NCBI GenBank assembly: GCA_027490975.1
Contig: JAIXXA010000019.1
Span: 1-45,904, forward strand
Source of the DNA: Rhodospirillaceae bacterium
GTDB lineage: Bacteria > Pseudomonadota > Alphaproteobacteria > CACIAM-22H2
DNA: 45,904 nucleotides
Direction of reading: 5' to 3'
Position 1 is the first letter of the stretch. The number at the start of each line of letters is the position of its first letter. The notes under the pieces were generated by a model. It was given only the letters and a program-made list of their open reading frames with translations. It was not told the DNA's origin and did no database searches. A program made the position numbers and the translations under genes. Positions 40,541 to 45,904 of the stretch are shown here, one piece after another.

Positions 40541-40891
40541 TCAGTTTGGCGCAACCGGCACCGGCATGTCGAGCAGGCGCTGGGCGAAGGCGCGGCCCGC
40601 CGGATCGGCCGACAGATCGTGGCCGCGCCCGGCCCCGGCGGCAGCCTCGAACACAAAATGGAACGCCGCAAGCCCCGGAAATTCCAGGCGCCGCACATTG
40701 CCCGCGCGCAAGGCGCCGAGCCACGCGCGCACGCGCGCAAGGCTCGCCCCTTCGCGCACGAGCCGCCAATCCTGCGGATCGCGCAATGCAAGCACGATCA
40801 CCAACGCGCTGCCCGCGACATGCGCGCGCGCATGGCAGAATTCGCGAAGCGGAACCGGGTGCGAAACCGGAGGCGCGACCGGGAGGCTCAC
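40541..40891 (-). CDS. Divergent AtuA-like small subunit (ferredoxin-fold domain)
   Basis: A 116-aa protein. The stretch from LREFCHARA through LVIVLALRDPQDWRLVRE, RVRAWLGALRAGNVRRLEFPGLAAFHFVFEAAA (seen in pieces) and FAQRLLDMPV follows the order of the AtuA C-terminal small domain: a leading HAR, a RD, a RYELPG-like RRLEFPG and a FVL-like FVF. The family normally has HARSGDKGD right after HAR; here that GDKGD motif is missing (HARAHVAGS). The start is a GTG at 40891 overlapping the large subunit stop by 4 bp. Biochemical function is unknown. Confidence 0.7.
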   Translation of the reverse strand: MSLPVAPPVSHPVPLREFCHARAHVAGSALVIVLALRDPQDWRLVREGASLARVRAWLGALRAGNVRRLEFPGLAAFHFVFEAAAGAGRGHDLSADPAGRAFAQRLLDMPVPVAPN

Positions 40892-42138
40892 AGATCCCCC
40901 ATCATCTGCGTAGCGCGCGGAGCCATCAAAATCTTGTCGATGCGCGCGTCCGAGACGCGGCGCTCGCGCGCGGCCGTAGCGTACAGCAACGCGCCGCCCG
41001 CCGGCCCGAAGCGCACGAGCGCCTGCGCCTCGGCGAGGGCCGCCCGCACCTGGGCGCCCGTCTCGCCGCGCACCGCAAGCCGCACGCGCACGTCGCGGCC
41101 CGGCGCCACGGCCAGATCGCGCACCTGCTCGCCCGCGGCTTTGGCCGCCGCATCGAAGCCGACGATCTCCACGCGGACCCGTGCGTCGCCCGGCAACGCT
41201 TCGAGCCGCGTTTCGAGTTCGCGCGCCGCCGCAAGCCCGCGCGCGGCCGCCCCGCCGCCGCCATAGGCGATCTCCGCGGCACCCGCATGGCCGCCTTCGA
41301 ACACGAAACGCCCGGCAACCCAGTTTGCCGCGGGCGCGCCCGCAACGCCTTCCAGCTGCGGCCCGTGCAGCGCTGCATTGCCGAGATCGACCGTCACGTC
41401 GGGTTCGATCCATTGCGTCGGCGCGGCAAGCCCGTCGAGCAGGGAAAGGGCGAGCCCCGCCACGCGCACGGGCCCCGCATGCGTGGCGTGGAAGCGCACG
41501 GCCCCGTCGGCTGCGATGTCGGCAAACGGCAACCCTTCGACGAGCGCCGTCTCGTCGAGGTCGCCGCCCACGCTTGCGGCCCCGGCGCGCAAGATGCGCC
41601 CGACGCAGGCCGCCGCCGCGAGCCGGTCGAAATCGCCTTCCTGCCAGCGATGCACGTGGCGCGCGAACGCGATCGCGACGGAAGATGCCGCGAGCGTGCC
41701 GGTCGCCAGAATCTCGGCGCCTTTGGCGATGAGACCCAGTAGCGGTTCGCTGCCGAGCTCGGCTTCGGCCGCCGCCAGCGCAAAACCCGGCGGCGGCGGC
41801 GGATCGCAGCGCAAGGCGACGAGAACCGCCGGCAATTGCGTGGCCAACAGATTGTGCCCTTCGAGCACGCCCACGCGCGGCCGCCGTTTGCCGAGCCGGG
41901 CGGCAAGCCTCGTCAGCGCATTGGCGACGGCGAGCGGATCGCCGTCCGGCACTTCGACCACAAGCCGCACGCGCTTGGACAAACACGGCACCAGAAGATC
42001 GCCGAGGGCGCGCTCGACGTCGCCCGCATCGAGCTGCAGCACGAGCACGCCGGTGCCTTCGGCCTCGGCCACGCGGTCGAGCAAGGCAGCGGTCGCGACC
42101 GGCCGCTCGCCGTGCCCGGCATGTCCGATGCGCAGCAT
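40888..42138 (-). CDS. Divergent AtuA/DUF1446-like large subunit
   Basis: A 416-aa protein. It keeps the order of the DUF1446 family. A RIGHAGHGERPVATAALLD start occurs where others have a GAGFxGDR motif. AEILATGTLAASSVAIAFARHVHRW follows in place of the GADVVITGRVTDSAL block, then WQEGDFDRLAAAACVGRILRAGAASVGGD, and later QWIEPDVTVDLGNAALHG. The usual catalytic-looking glycine-aspartate-arginine and GHxxECxxQ motifs are not preserved. It pairs with the small gene (4-bp overlap), as split AtuA systems do. It may be a degenerate or repurposed member. Ends near the IMPase gene start (6-nt gap). Confidence 0.7.
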   Translation of the reverse strand: MLRIGHAGHGERPVATAALLDRVAEAEGTGVLVLQLDAGDVERALGDLLVPCLSKRVRLVVEVPDGDPLAVANALTRLAARLGKRRPRVGVLEGHNLLATQLPAVLVALRCDPPPPPGFALAAAEAELGSEPLLGLIAKGAEILATGTLAASSVAIAFARHVHRWQEGDFDRLAAAACVGRILRAGAASVGGDLDETALVEGLPFADIAADGAVRFHATHAGPVRVAGLALSLLDGLAAPTQWIEPDVTVDLGNAALHGPQLEGVAGAPAANWVAGRFVFEGGHAGAAEIAYGGGGAAARGLAAARELETRLEALPGDARVRVEIVGFDAAAKAAGEQVRDLAVAPGRDVRVRLAVRGETGAQVRAALAEAQALVRFGPAGGALLYATAARERRVSDARIDKILMAPRATQMMGDL

Positions 42139-42144
42139 GGAAGA

Positions 42145-42957
42145 CTAGAGCGACGGAACGTCGTCGAGACCGACGAGGCGTCCGATCGCGTCGTAAAGGC
42201 CGGGCCCGGCCGCGAGCACGGGCGCACCATCGACGAGCCCGCCCAGCCCCAGAAAATCGTTCGTGCGTCCGCCCGCTTCGCGCACCATCAACAGGCCGGC
42301 AAGGCAATCCCACGAATTGATGTGCAGTTCGGCATAGCCGTCGCTGCGCCCGTCGGCGACGTACGCGAGCCCCAATGCGCCCGAGCCTGCGCGGCGAAAC
42401 GAAGCGCCGGCCGCCACGAGCTTTTCGAGCGCGCCCGTATAGGCCGCCATCGGCCGCCGCGTCGACCAGCCGAGCTCGACCTGGGCGCGGGCCGGATCGG
42501 CGATCGTCGTCGTCTTCATCGGGCGGCCGTTGCAGGTGGCGCCAAAACCGGCCTTCGCCAGAAACATGTCGCCGCGGATCGGATCGTAGATCGCCCCCAG
42601 CGCCTCGCGGCCCTCGGCTACGAACGCGATCGAAATGCAGAAATGCCCGATCCCGTTGGCGAAATTGGCCGTGCCGTCGATCGGATCGATGACCCACAAC
42701 GCCGCAGGGTCGTGGCTGCCGCCGCCTTCTTCGCCGAGCACGCCGTCGCCGGGGAAGGCCGCCTTCAGCGCGGCCACAACCCCCCGCTCGACCGCCCCGT
42801 CGGCCTCGGTCAGATAGTCTTGCGGGCCTTTGAAACGCGTGGCGAGCTGCGAGCGGTCGGCGAAATAGCGGCGCTGCAAATCGCCCGCAGCAAGGGCAAT
42901 GCCGACCATTGCGTGGTACCGGGCGGCGAGGCCCGTTTCGTCGATTTTCTGCGTCAT
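42145..42957 (-). CDS. Inositol monophosphatase family protein
   Basis: A 270-aa magnesium-dependent phosphatase. Metal ligands are visible in GEEGGG (Glu76/77), DPIDGTANF (Asp91, Asp94) and NSWDCLAG. It may act on inositol phosphate, histidinol phosphate or 3'-phosphoadenosine phosphate; the sequence does not separate these. It follows no obvious promoter but is the first gene of the minus-strand run IMPase, AtuA-like pair, rhodanese, DedA. It is divergent from the ABC-F gene, 42 bp away. Confidence 0.92.
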   Translation of the reverse strand: MTQKIDETGLAARYHAMVGIALAAGDLQRRYFADRSQLATRFKGPQDYLTEADGAVERGVVAALKAAFPGDGVLGEEGGGSHDPAALWVIDPIDGTANFANGIGHFCISIAFVAEGREALGAIYDPIRGDMFLAKAGFGATCNGRPMKTTTIADPARAQVELGWSTRRPMAAYTGALEKLVAAGASFRRAGSGALGLAYVADGRSDGYAELHINSWDCLAGLLMVREAGGRTNDFLGLGGLVDGAPVLAAGPGLYDAIGRLVGLDDVPSL

Positions 42958-42999
42958 GGCACGCGACGTTACGCGCCCGATCTGCTAGAGGGAAGCCCC

Positions 43000-44859
43000 A
43001 TGATCGCGATCGAAAACCTCACGCTGCGCATCGGCGGCCTCACCCTCCTCGAAGACGCCGGCGCCCTTGTGCCCGAGGGCCGCCGTGTGGGCCTTATCGG
43101 CCGCAACGGGGCGGGCAAATCGACGCTGCTCGACGCGATTCTGGGCCGCATCGCGCCCGATCGCGGCAGCATTTCGATGCCCAAGCGCGCGCGCGTGGGC
43201 TTCGTGGCGCAGGAGGCCCCGGGCGGCACCACCACGCCGCTCGAAGCCGTACTCGCCGCCGACGAAGAGCGCGCCTCGCTGCTCGCCGAAGAAGAAACCA
43301 CCGAAGACGGCGAGCGCATCGCCGACATCCATATGCGGCTTGCCGAGATCGACGCCTATACGGCCGTCCCGCGGGCCGCCTCGATCCTCGCCGGCCTCGG
43401 CTTCGATGCCGCCATGCAAGACCGCGCGCTGTCCGAGTTTTCGGGCGGCTGGCGCATGCGCGTGGCGCTTGCCGCCGTGCTGTTCGCGCGGCCCGACATT
43501 CTGCTGCTCGACGAGCCCACGAACCATCTCGATCTCGAGAGCGCTTTGTGGCTCGAAGACTATCTGCAGCGCTGGCCCGGCACGCTGATGGTCGTCAGCC
43601 ACGACCGCAAACTGCTCAATGCCGTGTGCACGCATATCCTGCATCTCGACAGCCGCAAGATGACGCTCTACACGGGCGACTACGACCGTTTCGAAGTGCT
43701 GCGCCAGGAGCGCTTGGCGCTGCAGGCGGCCATGGCCTCCAAGGTCGATGCGCAGCGCAAGCACATGCAAGCCTTCGTCGACCGCTTCCGCGCCAAAGCG
43801 TCCAAAGCGCGCCAGGCGCAGTCGCGCCTCAAGGCGTTGGCCAAACTCACGCCCGTCTTCGTCGAGAAGGACGAGGACGCCGTGCGCTTCGAATTCCCCG
43901 AGGTCGAACTGCCGAAGCCGCCCTTGGTCACGTTCGACCGCGCTTCGGTCGGCTACACGGCCGGCAAGCCCGTGCTCACCAATGTCGATCTCAGGCTCGA
44001 TCCCGAAGACCGCATCGGCCTGCTGGGGGCCAACGGCAACGGCAAATCCACCTTGGCGAAACTGTTCGCGGGCCGCCTGCAGCCGATGACCGGCGGGACC
44101 ACGCGCGCCAGCAAACTGCAAACGGGTTTCTTCGCGCAGCACCAGATCGAAGACATCGACCCGAACCGGTCGCCCTTCCAATTGCTCGGCGACGAAATGC
44201 CGACCGCCAAGCCCGAACAGATCCGCGCACGCCTGGGCCGCTTCGGCTTTTCGGGCAACAAGGCCGACGTGAAGGCCGACGTTTTGTCGGGCGGCGAGAA
44301 AGCGCGCCTGGCGTTTGCGCTTGCGACCGCGCACGCCCCGCAATTGCTGATCCTCGACGAGCCCACGAACCATCTCGACATGGCAAGCCGCGAGCGGCTG
44401 GTGACGGCGATCAACGAATTTGCGGGCACGGTCATTCTCGTCACGCACGATTGGAGCCTGCTCGAACTCACGTGCGACCGGCTGTGGCTCGTCGCCAACG
44501 GCAAGGTCACGCCGTTCGAAGGCGATCTCGACGAATACCGGTCGCTTGCCTTGGCCGAGCGGCGCGCGCAACGCCAATCGGCCGAAAAGCCGAAGGCCGC
44601 CGCCCCCGTCGCCAAAGCGTCGCCGCAAAATCTCGCCGCCCTCAAAAAAGAACTGAAGTCGGCCGAAGACGCGCTCGCGCGCGCGACCGAGGAAAGCAAA
44701 AAGCTCGAGCGCGAAGCGACATTGCCCGCCACCTACAACGATCCGCGCAAAGCCGCCGAATTGGCCAAACGCCAGAAGGCGCATGCCTCGGTGCTCGAAG
44801 CCGCCGAAGCGCGCTGGATGGCGGCAGCCGAAGCCTTGGAACAGGCGGATGCGGCCTAG
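43000..44859 (+). CDS. ABC-F family ATPase (Uup/YheS type)
   Basis: A 619-aa soluble protein with two ABC domains and no membrane region. First Walker A is GRNGAGKSTLL, signature FSGGWRMR, Walker B LLLDEPTNHLDL; the second is GANGNGKSTLAK, LSGGEKARL, LILDEPTNHLDM. A charged linker follows the first domain. The C-terminus is Ala/Lys-rich with a coiled coil (about 555-610). ABC-F proteins act at the ribosome, in translation quality control or antibiotic tolerance. AGAGGGA lies 7 nt before the ATG. It overlaps the MepA gene by 11 bp. Longer in-frame starts are antisense to the IMPase gene. Confidence 0.95.
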   Translation: MIAIENLTLRIGGLTLLEDAGALVPEGRRVGLIGRNGAGKSTLLDAILGRIAPDRGSISMPKRARVGFVAQEAPGGTTTPLEAVLAADEERASLLAEEETTEDGERIADIHMRLAEIDAYTAVPRAASILAGLGFDAAMQDRALSEFSGGWRMRVALAAVLFARPDILLLDEPTNHLDLESALWLEDYLQRWPGTLMVVSHDRKLLNAVCTHILHLDSRKMTLYTGDYDRFEVLRQERLALQAAMASKVDAQRKHMQAFVDRFRAKASKARQAQSRLKALAKLTPVFVEKDEDAVRFEFPEVELPKPPLVTFDRASVGYTAGKPVLTNVDLRLDPEDRIGLLGANGNGKSTLAKLFAGRLQPMTGGTTRASKLQTGFFAQHQIEDIDPNRSPFQLLGDEMPTAKPEQIRARLGRFGFSGNKADVKADVLSGGEKARLAFALATAHAPQLLILDEPTNHLDMASRERLVTAINEFAGTVILVTHDWSLLELTCDRLWLVANGKVTPFEGDLDEYRSLALAERRAQRQSAEKPKAAAPVAKASPQNLAALKKELKSAEDALARATEESKKLEREATLPATYNDPRKAAELAKRQKAHASVLEAAEARWMAAAEALEQADAA

Positions 44860-45724
44860 CTTCCGCATCGCCGTCTTTCTGGCATCCCTCGCCTGGGCGG
44901 CTCCGCTCGCCGCCCCAGCGGCAGCCAAAGAATGGCACGCGCCCAAGCTGCCGACGAAGGGCCCAGCCGAAATCTTCGGCGGCCCCGCCAATGGCTGCAT
45001 TGCGGGTGCCCAAGCCCTGCCGCCGGACGGGCCGGGCTATCAAGCCGTGCGCCTGTCGCGCAACCGCAATTGGAGCCATCCGCAAACCGTTTCCTACGTG
45101 CGCGACCTCGGTGCGCGCGCGCAGGCCGCAGGGTTCGCGCCGCTTTATGTCGGCGACCTGTCGCAGCCGCGCGGCGGCCCGATGCGCGACGGCCATGCTT
45201 CGCACCAGAACGGCACCGACGTCGATATCTGGTTCAACCTGAACCCGAAGCCGCCGCTGCCGGCGAGCCAACGCGAAATCATCGAGATCGTGCGCCTCGT
45301 CACCGCCGACGAAAAACGCATCGAGCCCGCCACGTTCCGCCCCGAGCATGTGCGCCTGCTGCAGATGGCCGCCGCCCCCGCCAATGTGGACCGCGTACTC
45401 GTGCACTACGCGATCAAAAGACACCTGTGCGAAATCGTGCCGCAAGCCGAACGCGGCTGGCTGCGCAAACTGCGCCCATGGGTGGGCCACAACGAACATT
45501 TCCACGTGCGCCTCGCCTGCCCCGCCGGCAGCCCGAATTGCCAGCCGCAAGCGGCTATTCCGCAAGGCGACGGCTGCGACGCCACGCTCGATTGGTGGTT
45601 CGCGGATGCCGAAGAACGCCGCAAGGCCGCAGCTTCGGCGCCGCCCGCCACCCGCCCGCGCCAAACCGCCCCGCCGCGCCCGAAACTCCCGGCACAATGC
45701 GCAGCGGTGCTGGCGGCGCCGTAA
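44849..45724 (+). CDS. mepA: Penicillin-insensitive murein endopeptidase (MepA, M74 family)
   Basis: A 291-aa periplasmic LAS-type metallopeptidase that cuts peptidoglycan cross-links. A signal peptide (1-26, ending PAAAK) is followed by GPAEIFGGPANGC and NRNWSHP. The zinc-binding HASHQNGTDVDIW has the His and Asp ligands, and the GHNEHFHVRLACP motif has the last histidine. A Pro/Ala-rich tail follows. The start overlaps the ABC-F end by 11 bp, so they are probably transcribed together. Length and motifs agree with MepA. Confidence 0.93.
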   Translation: MRPSFRIAVFLASLAWAAPLAAPAAAKEWHAPKLPTKGPAEIFGGPANGCIAGAQALPPDGPGYQAVRLSRNRNWSHPQTVSYVRDLGARAQAAGFAPLYVGDLSQPRGGPMRDGHASHQNGTDVDIWFNLNPKPPLPASQREIIEIVRLVTADEKRIEPATFRPEHVRLLQMAAAPANVDRVLVHYAIKRHLCEIVPQAERGWLRKLRPWVGHNEHFHVRLACPAGSPNCQPQAAIPQGDGCDATLDWWFADAEERRKAAASAPPATRPRQTAPPRPKLPAQCAAVLAAP

Positions 45725-45767
45725 CTGAGGCGCGTGCAAATGCCCTGGCTTGTGATAAACTCCGCAC

Positions 45768-45904
45768 GTGAGCGACATTCGCCCCCCTCCGACAGCAGCC
45801 GCGCAAGGCAGCATGTCCGACACGCCCGCCCCGACCCTGTCTTCGTGGGCACTGCCGACCGCGCGCGACGACGAAATTTGGGAAGCCATGACGCACGAGC
45901 AACA
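45768..45904 (+). CDS. Start of an unidentified gene, cut by the right edge
   Basis: An open frame of 45 codons from a GTG at 45768, still open at the window end. An ATG at 45813 is an alternative start. The translation begins VSDIRPPPTAAAQGSM and continues with SDTPAPTLSSWALPTARDDE. Ser/Pro/Ala-rich at first, then acidic. A GATAAA that could be a -10 box lies at 45754-45759, close to the start. I do not recognise it. Confidence 0.5.
   Translation, partial: MSDIRPPPTAAAQGSMSDTPAPTLSSWALPTARDDEIWEAMTHEQ

Noticed and set aside
41836-42999. N-terminal extension of the ABC-F protein
   Set aside because: It is antisense to the inositol monophosphatase-family gene, and the ATG at 43000 has a good Shine-Dalgarno and the standard ABC-F start.

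Overview
The window reads as a chromosomal segment of a high-GC alphaproteobacterium, most likely near the Rhodospirillales. This rests on a ChpT-like histidine phosphotransferase, DUF3553, the DUF3305/DUF3306 pair next to formate dehydrogenase, frequent GTG starts and many 4-bp start/stop overlaps. Gene density is very high. I see no rRNA, tRNA, insertion sequence, CRISPR array or phage gene. Genus and species cannot be fixed from the sequence alone.

Layout. (1) 1-3092, minus: a chemotaxis/phosphorelay block in the order ChpT-like HPt, CheY, CheB, CheR; CheR runs off the left edge. (2) 3171-4964: DUF3553 protein, a secreted class I cytochrome c, a 41-aa peptide, a terminator, and a convergent secreted seven-bladed WD40 protein. 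(3) 5039-17301: a complete formate dehydrogenase island. The structural operon (minus, read from 11116 down) is HTH-TorD fusion chaperone, Tat-signal small protein, fdhA (Mo/W-bis-MGD, Cys type), fdhB (four [4Fe-4S]), a 66-aa membrane peptide, and fdhC (cytochrome b). A second minus operon, fdhD-mobA-DUF3305-DUF3306, supplies sulfuration, MGD and accessory factors. Divergent from it lie a 688-aa poly-[4Fe-4S] protein and moaA, the first molybdopterin step. Between them these genes cover cofactor synthesis, insertion, Tat quality control and membrane electron transfer.

(4) 17354-20437: NAD kinase, a methyltransferase, and a MarR regulator divergent from a doxX-GST operon, with two matching palindromes on the shared promoter region. 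(5) 20447-29380, minus: two paralogous family-5 solute-binding proteins flanking a LysR regulator, then dppB, C, D, F permease/ATPase genes and a PPK2 kinase. (6) 29599-33436, plus: M20 deacylase (ArgE-like), HAD hydrolase, aspartoacylase-type M14 enzyme and an AbrB-type membrane protein, each overlapping or close to the next. With the divergent ABC importer this looks like uptake and deacylation of N-acyl amino acids or peptides. (7) 33423-35851, minus: small membrane peptide, acyl-CoA synthetase, SDR dehydrogenase. (8) 35939-37898, plus: pentapeptide-repeat protein and a cyclic-nucleotide-binding-domain protein.

(9) 37905-42957, minus: an inositol-monophosphatase-family enzyme, a divergent AtuA/DUF1446 large and small pair, rhodanese, DedA protein and two tandem FkbM methyltransferases. 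(10) 43000-45904, plus: ABC-F ATPase, MepA-type endopeptidase and the start of an unidentified gene.

The least ordinary points are the HTH-TorD fusion with paired AAACT/AGTTT sites upstream, the divergent AtuA-like pair that has lost its family signature motifs, the MarR palindromes, and the paralogous binding proteins around a LysR gene. I found no clearly new defence or mobile system.
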